DNA from: Gordonia sp. 'Campus'
Lineage (GTDB): Bacteria; Actinomycetota; Actinomycetes; Mycobacteriales; Mycobacteriaceae
NCBI RefSeq assembly: GCF_022206305.1
Contig: NZ_JAKOIW010000021.1
Location: forward strand, 22,244-86,243
Reading direction: 5' to 3'
Length of the DNA: 64,000 nucleotides
A program made the position numbers and the translations under genes. This document shows positions 53,112 to 62,687 of this stretch, piece after piece (within the stretch, counting starts at the first letter, position 1; the number at the start of each line of letters is the position of its first letter). The notes below the pieces were generated by a model. That model saw only the letters and a list, made by a program, of their open reading frames with translations. It was not told the DNA's origin and made no database searches.

Positions 53112-53696
53112 GTGACAGTCAACGATGCAAGCCCGAACTCAGTATTGATCGTGTCCGCCACGCGAGCCGAGGCACAGCATGTGCCGCCCGGTTCCCGTCT
53201 GCTCGTCACCGGAATCGGCAAAGTCCGTGCGACGCTCGCACTCAGTCGCGAACTGGCCGCGGGAAGCCCGGTCACGCAGGTGATCAACATCGGCACGGCG
53301 GGCGCGCTGCGCGACGGGATGGCCGGGGACGACGAACTCGGCCTGTTTCTCCCGTCGGCGGTCCTCGAACACGACATCAGCAGCACCGAGCTGCGGGCGA
53401 TGGGCTATGTCATGACCGACCGCTGGGAACTGCCCGATGGTGACGGCACGGTACTGGCATCCGGGGACACGTTCGTGGCAGATCCGGTGCGCCGCGAAGA
53501 GCTGGCCCGCCACGCCCACCTCGTCGACATGGAGGGGTGCGCGGTCGCGCATGTCAGCGAACAGTTCGGCATCCCGTGCCGGCTGGTGAAAGCGATCACC
53601 GACAACGCCGACGAGGGCGCGATGGAGTGGCCGCAACTCGTCGACGAGGCAGCACGCCGACTGGGCCGGTGGCTCGAGATCAACGTCACCGGCTGA
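53112..53696 (+). CDS. Nucleosidase / phosphorylase-superfamily protein
   Basis: 194-aa member of the PNP/UDP superfamily, like bacterial MTA/SAH-type nucleosidases but shorter. The signatures are QVINIGTAGALRDG near residue 60, LASGDTFVAD, DMEGCAVAHVSEQFGIP (ribose-binding Glu and Met) and LVKAITDNADEG (catalytic Asp). The substrate base is unknown. The start is GTG 53112; no in-frame ATG exists nearby. It follows the kinase gene and precedes a convergent gene by 23 bp. Confidence 0.85.
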   Translation: MTVNDASPNSVLIVSATRAEAQHVPPGSRLLVTGIGKVRATLALSRELAAGSPVTQVINIGTAGALRDGMAGDDELGLFLPSAVLEHDISSTELRAMGYVMTDRWELPDGDGTVLASGDTFVADPVRREELARHAHLVDMEGCAVAHVSEQFGIPCRLVKAITDNADEGAMEWPQLVDEAARRLGRWLEINVTG

Positions 53697-53719
53697 CCGG
53701 CTGACCGGCCGATCGGACG

Positions 53720-54703
53720 TCAGGGCCGGGAGTCGGCCACTCCCGCGGGCGGGACGTCGGTCGCCGACTCGTAGGTCGGGATGTCCGGGCGCCGATGGTC
53801 GGCGGGAGGCGCGTCCGACGGCGTCAGGTCTGCAGCACCCAGCTCCGCGACCGTCGGTCGGGAAGTGCCCGACCGCGCACCGCCGGGCTGGCGAGCCGAG
53901 GTCGACGGGCGGTCTGTCGTGTCGGTCGCACGCGGCGCGGGCGGACGCGATGCGGGGGCCTGGCTCTTGGGTGCCCCAGACTTCGCGCCCGAAGACTTGG
54001 TGCCCGAAGACTTGGTGCCCGGAGGCTTGGTGCCCGAAAACCTGGTGCTCGGCCGGCTCCCGCCCGGAGAATTCACGCCCTGAGCCTTGGTCGGTGGCGA
54101 GTCGACGGCGGCCGACCCCGATGTGGTCGGTCCGCTGCCCGCACTGCCGGCAGCGGTCGACCCTTTCGCGCGTCGGTGCGAATTCGCACGACCCGCACCG
54201 GGGCGTTCGGCGTCGCGACGGCCGGCCGCCGAGCGCGAGGGGGTCCGCCTCTTCGCACCGTCGGTGCCGTCACGGGTGAGGAACCAGCGAGCGAGGACCA
54301 GGGCGAGGGTCACGACGAACGTCGTCGCCATCCACGGGAAATCGGCGGCGATCGGAAGCAGCACATTGAAGATCAGACTCTTCAGACCTGACGACGCCTG
54401 CTCGGAGTTGAGGCCGTACAGGGTGACGATGCTGACGAAGAACGCGATGAGCGGCGGCTGAGCGGCCGCGGTGAACAACGCGCGCCGGCGCACCGCCAGA
54501 GCGGCGATCACGCAGCCGACGAGGTAACAGAACTTGTAGATCGAGCCGAGCGAGTCGTTGCTGCCGGCGTCGATCGCCGCGCCGAGGCCCGTGATCCCGG
54601 TGCCCAGGAGAACGGCGCCCCACCACGGCACACCGCGGACCGCGGGCAGCACCGACTGCTGGTCCAGAGGCACCGCGGTTTGGAGACGTTGCGGGGAAGA
54701 CAC
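53720..54703 (-). CDS. DUF6542-like membrane protein with low-complexity tail
   Basis: 327 aa. The N-terminal half has about four TM helices (GVPWWGAVLLGTGITGLGAAIDAG, then FCYLVGCVIAALAVRR, PLIAFFVSIVTLYGL and TTFVVTLALVLARW), the DUF6542 pattern of mycolata. The C-terminal 170 residues are Ser/Pro/Gly/Arg-rich, with imperfect GTKSSGTKSSGAKSG repeats encoded at about 53985-54060. GTG 54703 has TACCGT exactly 6 nt upstream, again suggesting a leaderless mRNA. It is 4 bp downstream of the rmuC stop. Confidence 0.78.
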   Translation of the reverse strand: MSSPQRLQTAVPLDQQSVLPAVRGVPWWGAVLLGTGITGLGAAIDAGSNDSLGSIYKFCYLVGCVIAALAVRRRALFTAAAQPPLIAFFVSIVTLYGLNSEQASSGLKSLIFNVLLPIAADFPWMATTFVVTLALVLARWFLTRDGTDGAKRRTPSRSAAGRRDAERPGAGRANSHRRAKGSTAAGSAGSGPTTSGSAAVDSPPTKAQGVNSPGGSRPSTRFSGTKPPGTKSSGTKSSGAKSGAPKSQAPASRPPAPRATDTTDRPSTSARQPGGARSGTSRPTVAELGAADLTPSDAPPADHRRPDIPTYESATDVPPAGVADSRP

Positions 54704-54707
54704 ATGG

Positions 54708-55952
54708 TCACGGTACCGGTTCGTCGACGGAAATCGTTCCACCCCCGAACTGTGGCGTGGACGTCGACGACGGCGTCGTCGCTGGTGCATCGTCGAATCC
54801 GGTGGATCGGCAGGTGTCGTGGATCACGGGGGGCCGTGGCGGTTCCGGGACATCGCCCAGTGCGTCGAGTTCCGCCAGTCGTCGCGCGGTGACCCCGAGC
54901 CGGGACTCGACCGACCCGATCGTCGAGTTGTAGGCATCGACCGTCCGCTGCAGTGACGTGCCGAGGGTGCCCAGATGTCCGAGCACCGCCGCCAGACGCT
55001 GATGCAGCTGAAGACCGAGGTCGTGGATGACGGCCGCGTCGCGGGCCATCGCATCGTGGCGCCATCCCAGTGCGACCGTCCGCAGCAGAGCGATGAGGGT
55101 GGTGGGTGTCGCGATCACCACGTTGCGGGCGAACCCGAACTCGAGGAGATCGGGATCGGTGCGCGCGGCCGATTCCAGGACGACATCGCCGGGCAGGAAC
55201 AGGACCACCATCTCCGGCGTGTTGTCGAACGCCGACCAGTACGCCTTCGCCGACAACCGCGCGATGTGCGCGCGCAGTGCCCGGGCGTGCTCGCCGAGAA
55301 GCCGGTCGCGTGTGGCGGCGTCGGTGGACTCCGCGGCGCGCAGATACGCCTCGAGCGGAACCTTCGCGTCGACGACGATGTCGCGCCCGCCCGCCAGGTG
55401 GACGACGAGGTCGGGGCGGAGAGTCGGGCCGGAACCCGAACCGTTGACCGTCGACGTGCCGGTGACCGTGACCTGGGTGCTGAAGTCGCAGTGTTTCGTC
55501 ATACCCGCCAGTTCGACGACGCGCTCGAGCTGCACCTCACCCCATCGACCGCGCGTATGGGAGCTGTGCAGCGCGTTGGCCAGCTGGCGCGTCTGGTCGT
55601 TGAGCGCCACCGACGCGGCGTGGATGCCGCGCACCTGCTCGGTCAGACCCGCGTAGGCGCCGATCCGATTGGACTCGACCCGCCGCAGCTCGTCGGCGAG
55701 CTGCGCGAGGTTGGACTTCAGCGGTTCGACGATGTGGGCGACCTGGCTCCCGATCGCGCTCGACTGCCGGCGGGCCGCGTCTTCGGTGGCCCACGACAGC
55801 GAGGATGCGACGTCTTCGCGGCCAGCACGCAGCGTGTCGATCTCGGCGCGGGCCGCGGCGACCTCGGCCGCACTGCGTGCCGCATGTGCCCACCAGCCCA
55901 GGGCGATACCGAGGACGACGCCGAACACGAGTGAGAGTGCAGCTGCGGTCAT
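54708..55952 (-). CDS. rmuC: RmuC-family DNA recombination protein
   Basis: 414 aa. There is one N-terminal TM (AALSLVFGVVLGIALGWWA), a coiled coil to about residue 120 and the RmuC nuclease-like domain (RGRWGEVQLERVVELAGM, RPDLVVHLAGGRDIVVDAKVP, EMVVLFLPGDVVLESA, ATPTTLIALLRTVALGW). RmuC limits inversions and may cut DNA during recombination. The start may be ATG 55952 or TTG 55982 ten codons earlier. The C-terminal tail after the domain is variable and Pro/Thr-rich. Confidence 0.9.
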   Translation of the reverse strand: MTAAALSLVFGVVLGIALGWWAHAARSAAEVAAARAEIDTLRAGREDVASSLSWATEDAARRQSSAIGSQVAHIVEPLKSNLAQLADELRRVESNRIGAYAGLTEQVRGIHAASVALNDQTRQLANALHSSHTRGRWGEVQLERVVELAGMTKHCDFSTQVTVTGTSTVNGSGSGPTLRPDLVVHLAGGRDIVVDAKVPLEAYLRAAESTDAATRDRLLGEHARALRAHIARLSAKAYWSAFDNTPEMVVLFLPGDVVLESAARTDPDLLEFGFARNVVIATPTTLIALLRTVALGWRHDAMARDAAVIHDLGLQLHQRLAAVLGHLGTLGTSLQRTVDAYNSTIGSVESRLGVTARRLAELDALGDVPEPPRPPVIHDTCRSTGFDDAPATTPSSTSTPQFGGGTISVDEPVP

Positions 55953-56031
55953 GGGGTCGATGGTGTCGGACGACTCTGACAATCACCGCCGGAGCTGAGT
56001 CGGCGGGCGGCGTGCGCCTCAGCCGTCGGCC

Positions 56032-56631
56032 TCAGTCGCCGCTGGGGGCCGTCGTGTGGCGCGGTGCCTCGAAGTCGAGTAGCCACTGCTTGGTCGGGAG
56101 ACCGTAGCGGAAGCCGCCCAGTGTTCCGTCACCGCGCTTCACCCGGTGGCAGGGGACGAACAGTGCCGCCGCATTGCGCGCGCATGCCGCTGCGGCTGCG
56201 CGTACCGCGGCCGGTTGGCCGGCGAGTTCGGCGAACTGCGTGTAGGTGACAGGGTGGCCGGCGTCCACCTTGCGCAGGGCATCCCACGCCTGCCCGAGGA
56301 ACGCGCCTCCGGACCGCTGGATCACCGCGATTCGTGAGGGTGCGTCGAGGTCGCCGGAGTAGTAGGCCGACACCGCGTCGGTGATCTCGGCGAGCGCGGC
56401 CGATCGATGGGTCGTGGCGGGTCGGAGCGTGGGATGCACGAGCGCGGCCAGATACGCGGGGTCGTCGGTCCAGCCGGACGCGAGGACCCGGAGTTCGTCG
56501 TCGACGACGACGGTGAACGGCCCGTTCGGTGTGTCGACGGTGGCGAAGGCGCCCGACGCCGGCGCGGGCGGCGTCGATCCGGCCGCGGTCTCGATCTGGC
56601 CGGTGCTCTCGGTGGTGGTCGGTGCGGACAT
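56032..56631 (-). CDS. ogt: Methylated-DNA--protein-cysteine methyltransferase
   Basis: 199-aa DNA repair protein that transfers O6-alkyl groups from guanine to its own cysteine. The active loop is FVPCHRVKRGDG (acceptor Cys near residue 160), with AFLGQAWDALRKVDAGHPVTY and GGFRYGLPTKQWLLD. The first 30 residues are a Thr/Ala/Pro-rich extension before the domain. It follows the Ada-AlkA gene by 53 bp, the same order as in mycobacteria, as one adaptive-response unit. Confidence 0.94.
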   Translation of the reverse strand: MSAPTTTESTGQIETAAGSTPPAPASGAFATVDTPNGPFTVVVDDELRVLASGWTDDPAYLAALVHPTLRPATTHRSAALAEITDAVSAYYSGDLDAPSRIAVIQRSGGAFLGQAWDALRKVDAGHPVTYTQFAELAGQPAAVRAAAAACARNAAALFVPCHRVKRGDGTLGGFRYGLPTKQWLLDFEAPRHTTAPSGD

Positions 56632-56684
56632 GTCTCTCCTCGGTGGTTTCGGGGTGGTGGAGGCTCGGCGTCAGGTGGTGCGCG

Positions 56685-58211
56685 TCATACGACCTGTCCG
56701 GTGGCATCGAGTCGGTGTCGCCACAGGTGCATCGTCGCGTAGGAGCGCCAGGGTGCCCAGTGCTGTGTGTCGCGCAGGTCCACTCGGAGGTCGGCGGCGG
56801 CCCGCACCACGACGAGGTCGTTCGCGAGCAGGACGTCGGGGTCGCCGGTCACGCGCATGGTGACGATGTCGGCGGTCCAGGGTCCGATGCCGGGCAACTC
56901 GAGCAGTTGCGCACGAAGATCAGACGCATCGACCCCCACATGTGGTTCCACCCGACCTTCGGCGAGTGCTCGGGCGACACCGATCACCGCCGCGACCCGA
57001 CGGGCGGGGCCACGCAGGACCTCGTGTCCGCGCTCGGCGATGGCCGCCGGGGTCGGAAAGGTGCGCAACGACCGGCCGCCCTGTTCGGTGAGGTGCTCCA
57101 GCGGTTCGCCGAGGGCGTCGACGAGCCGGTCGATCTGGTTGCGGGCGGCAGCCAGGCTGACCTGTTGGCCGAGCATGGTCCGAAAGATGGTCTCGGCCGG
57201 ATCGAGACTTCCGGGCGCACGCAGGCCGGGTGCCCGGCCGATGAGTTCTCGCATCGTCGAATCCGCGCCCAGCGCGTCCTCGGCTGCCGCGATGTCGGCA
57301 TCGAGGTCGAGCTGTCGTCGGATCCGATTGACCGCGACTCCGAGATCGCGCATGTCGAGATGGTCGAGGACCACCACGGCGTGATCGTCGTGCGGCTCGA
57401 CGACGGCAAGCGCGGGGCCGTGTGGCAACGGCAGCACGCGACGATACGACCAGCCCAGCGGCGTGTCCGGGGTGTCGATCACCTCTTCCACGCCCGCCGC
57501 CGCATGGGCGGCGAGGAACCACCGCATCCAGTCCCAGCGATAGGGCGGGCGGAACGGGAGTCGGAGGGTCACGCTCCCCGGCGCGTGTTCGCCTTCGAGG
57601 CGTCGGCCCCGAGACGTCGGTAGACGACGCAGCTCGGTGGGCGTGAGGTCGAACACCGCCCGGATGGTGTCGTTGAACTGACGCACGCTCGCGAAGCCGG
57701 CGGCGAATGCGACGTCGGCCATCGGCATCGTCGTGCACTGGATGAGGACCCGGGCGTTGGTCGCGCGGTGCGCACGTGCGAGCGCGAGCGGGCCTGCGCC
57801 GAGGTGTTCGGTGAGGACTCGTGTCAGATGCCGCGGCGAGTACCGCAGCCTTGCCGCCAGGCCGTCGACACCTTCGCGTTCGACGATCCCGTCGGCGATG
57901 AGGCGCATCGCGCGAGATGACATGTCGGCGTTGAGATTCCATTGGGGTGAGCCGGGAACGGCATCGGGTGCGCACCGGCGGCACGCGCGGTATCCCTGCT
58001 GTTGGGCCGCGGCCGCGGTGAGTACGAAGGCGACGTTCTGTGGTCGCGGTGTCTGTGCGGGACACGACGGGCGGCAGTAGATCCCGGTGGTGCGGACGGT
58101 GACGAAGAACTGTCCGTCGAAGCGCGCGTCACGGGCCTGCACCGCCCGGTAGCAACGATCGAAGTCCGGGGCGGCGTGGGCTGGATACTGCACGGGGGCT
58201 CCTGCGGTCAC
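56685..58211 (-). CDS. alkA: Ada-type regulator fused to AlkA DNA glycosylase
   Basis: 508-aa fusion. The N-terminal Ada zinc domain has four cysteines (GIYCRPSCPA, RACRRCAPD), of which one is the phosphotriester methyl acceptor. An AraC-type HTH follows (about residues 95-195: YSPRHLTRVLTEHLG, FAAGFASVRQFNDTIR). The C-terminal half is AlkA 3-methyladenine glycosylase with HhH and catalytic Asp in LPGIGPWTADIVTMR. One protein thus senses methylation, activates transcription and excises bases. GTG start at 58211. Upstream gene of ogt. Confidence 0.94.
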   Translation of the reverse strand: MTAGAPVQYPAHAAPDFDRCYRAVQARDARFDGQFFVTVRTTGIYCRPSCPAQTPRPQNVAFVLTAAAAQQQGYRACRRCAPDAVPGSPQWNLNADMSSRAMRLIADGIVEREGVDGLAARLRYSPRHLTRVLTEHLGAGPLALARAHRATNARVLIQCTTMPMADVAFAAGFASVRQFNDTIRAVFDLTPTELRRLPTSRGRRLEGEHAPGSVTLRLPFRPPYRWDWMRWFLAAHAAAGVEEVIDTPDTPLGWSYRRVLPLPHGPALAVVEPHDDHAVVVLDHLDMRDLGVAVNRIRRQLDLDADIAAAEDALGADSTMRELIGRAPGLRAPGSLDPAETIFRTMLGQQVSLAAARNQIDRLVDALGEPLEHLTEQGGRSLRTFPTPAAIAERGHEVLRGPARRVAAVIGVARALAEGRVEPHVGVDASDLRAQLLELPGIGPWTADIVTMRVTGDPDVLLANDLVVVRAAADLRVDLRDTQHWAPWRSYATMHLWRHRLDATGQVV

Positions 58212-58329
58212 CTGTCCACTGTGTCATTCGGAGTGCGGCTGATCTGGCGGGAATCGGACATCACGACGGACGGCGAAAAGAGTCGCGAAAAGTGTGATCT
58301 GAAGCACAGTGCTATGGCAGCATGGCGCC

Positions 58330-58611
58330 ATGACCACACGGTTCGATGGCCGCAGAAGCCGGCACGACGACCTTCCCCTGGCAGCCTTGCCCGCGTGGGG
58401 GCTCGAGATGATGATGGGTCTCTACGGCCCCGAGACGATACGTCGGGCGTGTGCCGACGAGGCGGAACTCGGTGTCGTGGCCCCGCCGCTGCCGGCTCCC
58501 GAACCCTGTCGGCGAGACGACACCCCGGAGACGTTCAACCAGGTCGACGCCGAGCTGGAGGCGATCAACTCCCTCTTTCGCTACCTCGGACGCAAGCTGC
58601 GCCGTCACTGA
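58330..58611 (+). CDS. Small hypothetical protein
   Basis: 93-aa protein, no domain I recognise. It reads DLPLAALPAWGLEMMMGLYGPETIRR, abbreviated here, then an Ala/Pro-rich centre and an ending with FNQVDAELEAINSLFRYLGRKLRRH that looks helical and basic. Three in-frame ATGs (58309-58330 area) compete as start. It lies alone between the divergent alkA and the AI-2E family permease. Codon use fits coding, but it could still be spurious. Confidence 0.5.
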   Translation: MTTRFDGRRSRHDDLPLAALPAWGLEMMMGLYGPETIRRACADEAELGVVAPPLPAPEPCRRDDTPETFNQVDAELEAINSLFRYLGRKLRRH

Positions 58612-58695
58612 GACGAGTGTCGTCTGCACCACGTGTTCTGACGCTTGTCGCCGCGTCGACGTCGCATCGTCAAGGCGATGTGTGAGGATCCCCAG

Positions 58696-59994
58696 GTGAC
58701 TGACAGCCCGGATGACGACCGCGCGGAGAACGTTTCCGGCGACGAGAAACCAGACGCGAGCCAGCTCGGGGTCGATGCCGTCCTCGGCGGTGACGCGGTG
58801 CTCGGCGGCGGCAAGAAGTCGTATCCGACACGCACTCAGGTGATGATGTCGGGATTGCGATCCTGCGCGACGGTGGGTGCGCAGATCGTCCTCGTGGCAG
58901 CAGCCACCTGGGTGTTGTTCTGGCTGCTGGGCAAGTTCTGGGTGATCCTGCTCCCGGTCCTCCTGGCCATCATCGTGTGCACCATCCTCTGGCCACCCGT
59001 GCGATGGATGCGTAATCACGGGGTCCCGGCTGCAGCGGCGTCATTGCTGATGATGCTGGTCGGGCTCGGTGTCCTCGGTGGCGTGATCGGTCTGATCGTG
59101 CCGTCGGTCGTCGATCAGGCGCCCGAGCTGGCGAGTCGCGCCACGGACGGCGTCCGGCATCTGCAGGACTGGGTGCAGGGTCCGCCCCTGAACGTCGACG
59201 ACAAGCAACTCGACAACATGGTCGACACGATCACCGGCCGACTGCAGTCGAGCGCGTCGACGATTGCCGCCGGTGTCTTCAGCGGGGTCGGAACGGCGAC
59301 CTCGGTCCTGATCACGCTGTTCACCTCGCTCGTGCTCGTCTTCTTCTTCCTCAAAGACGGTCCGAAGTTCGTGCCGTGGCTCAACCGCACCGTCGGCCGG
59401 CCGTCCGGCTACCACCTCGGTGAGGTCCTGACCCGGATGTGGAACAGTCTCGGTGGGTTCATCCGGACGCAGGCGATCGTCAGTTTCGTCGACGCCGCCC
59501 TGATCGGTCTGGGCTTGTTCATCCTCAACGTCCCGCTCGCCTCGGTGCTGGTGGTCATCACCTTCCTCGGCGGCTTCATCCCGATCGTCGGTGCGTTCGT
59601 CGCCGGCGCCCTCGCGGTCCTGATCGCGCTGGTCTCCAACGGTCTGACGACGGCACTCATCGTGCTCGGCATCATTCTCGCGGTGCAGCAACTCGAGGGG
59701 AACGTGCTGCAGCCGTGGTTGCAGGCCAAGTCGATGGACCTCCATGCGGTGATCGTCCTGCTGTCGGTCACGCTGGGCGGCACGCTGTTCGGCATCACCG
59801 GAGCCTTCCTGGCGGTTCCGGCCGTGGCGTCGCTCGCCGTCGTGCTGCGTTACCTCAACGAGCGGATCGCCGAGCGGGCGGGTGAGTCGCTGCCATCTGC
59901 CGGTGCTCCGGTGACCACGCAGATCGGCGTCCCGAACGAGGACCCGTCGAAGGATCCGCCCAACCCGGTCAAGGGGTTGCTCGACCGGGACTGA
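58696..59994 (+). CDS. AI-2E family transporter (PerM/YdiK-like)
   Basis: 432-aa membrane protein with about eight TM helices of the AI-2E exporter superfamily. An acidic N-terminal tail of 50 residues is followed by WVLFWLLGKFWVILLPVLLAI, then a soluble helical region (DQAPELASRATDGVRHLQ), VFFFLKDGPKFVPWL (a family hallmark), FLGGFIPIVGAFVAGALAV and QQLEGNVLQPWLQ. The transported compound is unknown. The start is probably GTG 58696, with AGGA 8 nt upstream; ATG 58678 is an alternative. Confidence 0.88.
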   Translation: MTDSPDDDRAENVSGDEKPDASQLGVDAVLGGDAVLGGGKKSYPTRTQVMMSGLRSCATVGAQIVLVAAATWVLFWLLGKFWVILLPVLLAIIVCTILWPPVRWMRNHGVPAAAASLLMMLVGLGVLGGVIGLIVPSVVDQAPELASRATDGVRHLQDWVQGPPLNVDDKQLDNMVDTITGRLQSSASTIAAGVFSGVGTATSVLITLFTSLVLVFFFLKDGPKFVPWLNRTVGRPSGYHLGEVLTRMWNSLGGFIRTQAIVSFVDAALIGLGLFILNVPLASVLVVITFLGGFIPIVGAFVAGALAVLIALVSNGLTTALIVLGIILAVQQLEGNVLQPWLQAKSMDLHAVIVLLSVTLGGTLFGITGAFLAVPAVASLAVVLRYLNERIAERAGESLPSAGAPVTTQIGVPNEDPSKDPPNPVKGLLDRD

Positions 59995-60051
59995 ACGCCA
60001 GGGCTGACGCACCGGTCGGCGTCGGCGCGACTGCCGATAGACTGGGCGCCC

Positions 60052-61131
<1,080 letters not shown>

Positions 61132-61136
61132 GCGCG

Positions 61137-61616
61137 ATGCCTGTCGAAGAGATCTACCTCGCCGCCGGCTGCCTCTGGGGTGCGCAGGTGTTCATCGCGA
61201 CGCTCCCCGGGGTGACGATCACCGAGGCCGGGCGGGCCAACGGTGCGAGTCGGTCGCTCGACGGCGAGTACGACGGGTACGCCGAATGTGTCCGGACCCG
61301 ATTCGATCCGACCGTCGTGGGTGTCGAGCAGTTGATGACGTACGTCTTCGAGATCATCGACCCGTACAGCGTCAACGAGCAGGGGCCGGATGTCGGCGAG
61401 AAGTACCGGACCGGCGTGTACTCCGCCAACCCGGCGCACCTCGAACAGGCGCGGGCCTTCATCGACGCGAGAGACGACGCGGATCGCATCGCCGTCGAGG
61501 TGCTTCCGCTGACGAACTATGTACGGAGCGCGGAAGAGCATCAGGACCGGCTCGCGCGCTTTCCGGAGAGTTCGTGCCATCTCCCGCCGGAACTGCTGAC
61601 CAAGTACCGGAACTGA
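61137..61616 (+). CDS. msrA: Peptide-methionine (S)-S-oxide reductase, MsrA-like
   Basis: 159-aa MsrA-family reductase that repairs oxidised methionine. It has AAGCLWGAQVFIATLPGV in place of the usual GCFWG, keeping the catalytic Cys12. It also has the Glu/Asp-containing YDGYAECVRTRFDP and the hallmark EIIDPYSVNEQGPDVGEKYRTGVY. A C-terminal Cys (SSCHLPPELL) may resolve the sulfenate. The GxFWG change suggests a divergent branch. It begins 5 bp after ychF, probably co-transcribed. Confidence 0.85.
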   Translation: MPVEEIYLAAGCLWGAQVFIATLPGVTITEAGRANGASRSLDGEYDGYAECVRTRFDPTVVGVEQLMTYVFEIIDPYSVNEQGPDVGEKYRTGVYSANPAHLEQARAFIDARDDADRIAVEVLPLTNYVRSAEEHQDRLARFPESSCHLPPELLTKYRN

Positions 61617-61707
61617 CGGTCAGCAATTGGTATCGCTCAGCGATACCCCATGCTGAACCCGTCGCGTCGAGCGTCCCGAGCGAGACGATCTGTCGCACAA
61701 TGACTGG

Positions 61708-62055
61708 ATGGCCAGATTCCTGACGATCCTGCACGGCACGGACGCCGACGTCGACAGGGTGGAACCGAACGCGCAGCAGCAGCGCGAGTTCATGAACGCC
61801 TGGGCAGCGTGGGCACAAAATCACGGCGAGGCCCTCGTCGATCCCGGCTCGCCCCTGTTCCGGAAGAAGCGCATCACGGCGGAGGGGGACGAGGATTTGC
61901 GCCTCGAAGACTACGAGGACTCTGCGGTGGCCTACGCAATCGTCGAGGCCGACACCCACGACGCAGCGGTTCAGATCGTCAGCGAGCACCCACACCTACG
62001 ACTCGCGGTCGGCAATTCGATTGGGGTGATCGAGTGCCCGCCTATCTCTGACTAG
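61708..62055 (+). CDS. Small hypothetical protein, possibly YCII/dimeric-barrel-like
   Basis: 115 aa. A short N-terminal strand (RFLTILHGTDADVD), a helix with QQREFMNAWAAWAQNHGEALVDPGSPL, a connecting region (KKRITAEGDED), then VAYAIVEADTHDAAVQIVSEHPHLRLA and a terminal strand. The strand-helix-strand pattern and AIVEADTHDAAVQI recall YCII-related proteins, but the match is not firm. It is followed by a repeat-rich intergenic hairpin. Confidence 0.7.
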   Translation: MARFLTILHGTDADVDRVEPNAQQQREFMNAWAAWAQNHGEALVDPGSPLFRKKRITAEGDEDLRLEDYEDSAVAYAIVEADTHDAAVQIVSEHPHLRLAVGNSIGVIECPPISD

Positions 62056-62081
62056 TCCGACGTGAACGAGTGATCGGGAGG

Positions 62082-62149
62082 CCTCGACTCGACCGCCAGA
62101 CCTCAACTCGACCGCCAGACCTCGATCGAAGTCTGCCTGTCGAGTTGAG
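62082..62149. repeat. Direct repeat and hairpin, possible terminator
   Basis: Two near-identical 19-bp units (CCTCGACTCGACCGCCAGA at 62082-62100, CCTCAACTCGACCGCCAGA at 62101-62119) lie in tandem. The second pairs with an inverted copy: CTCAACTCGAC (62102-62112) with GTCGAGTTGAG (62139-62149), and CAGAC with GTCTG inside. The hairpin follows the 115-aa gene and may be its terminator. Confidence 0.6.
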
Positions 62150-62224
62150 CTCTCGCGGTCCGGTCGCCGTCGGCTTGGCGCGACACGCGCATCGCCGACG
62201 CCCGTCGTTGCTAGCGTGACGATC

Positions 62225-62680
62225 ATGCCCATCAGACTCGAGAACGTCGCGATCGCCGTGCGCGACCTGGACGCGACCATCGCCTTCTTCACCGATCTCG
62301 GACTCGAGGTCATCGGCCGTGACACCGTCCAGGGCGAATGGTCGGACACCGCAGTCGGACTCGATGGCAATCACGCGAAGATCGCGATGCTGCAGACGCC
62401 GGACGGGGACGGGCGACTCGAACTCTTCGAGTACATCCACCCCGAAGCGGTCGAGACCGCACCCACCCGTCCCAACGTCATCGGCATGCATCGTGTCGCG
62501 TTCTCGGTCGACGACATCGACGACGCGCTCGCCATCGCCGCACGCCACGGGTGTCACCCACTGCGCGGCGTCGCGACCTACGAGAACATCTACAGACTCA
62601 CCTACGTGCGAGGTCCGAGCGACATCCTTGTGATGTTCGCGCAGAAGCTCTCACCGAACGGACCTGATCAGACGAAGTGA
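62225..62680 (+). CDS. VOC-superfamily (glyoxalase-like) protein
   Basis: 151-aa two-module vicinal-oxygen-chelate fold. The first half reads LENVAIAVRDLDATIAFFTDLGLEV and RLELFEYIHPE; the second MHRVAFSVDDIDDALAIAARHGC and GPSDILVMFAQ. Candidate metal ligands are the Glu in ELFEY and His in MHRVAF, with others unclear. It could be a lyase, a dioxygenase or a resistance protein. TAGCGT (62212-62217) ends 7 nt before the ATG, so the mRNA may be leaderless. Confidence 0.87.
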   Translation: MPIRLENVAIAVRDLDATIAFFTDLGLEVIGRDTVQGEWSDTAVGLDGNHAKIAMLQTPDGDGRLELFEYIHPEAVETAPTRPNVIGMHRVAFSVDDIDDALAIAARHGCHPLRGVATYENIYRLTYVRGPSDILVMFAQKLSPNGPDQTK

Positions 62681-62687
62681 CGATCCG

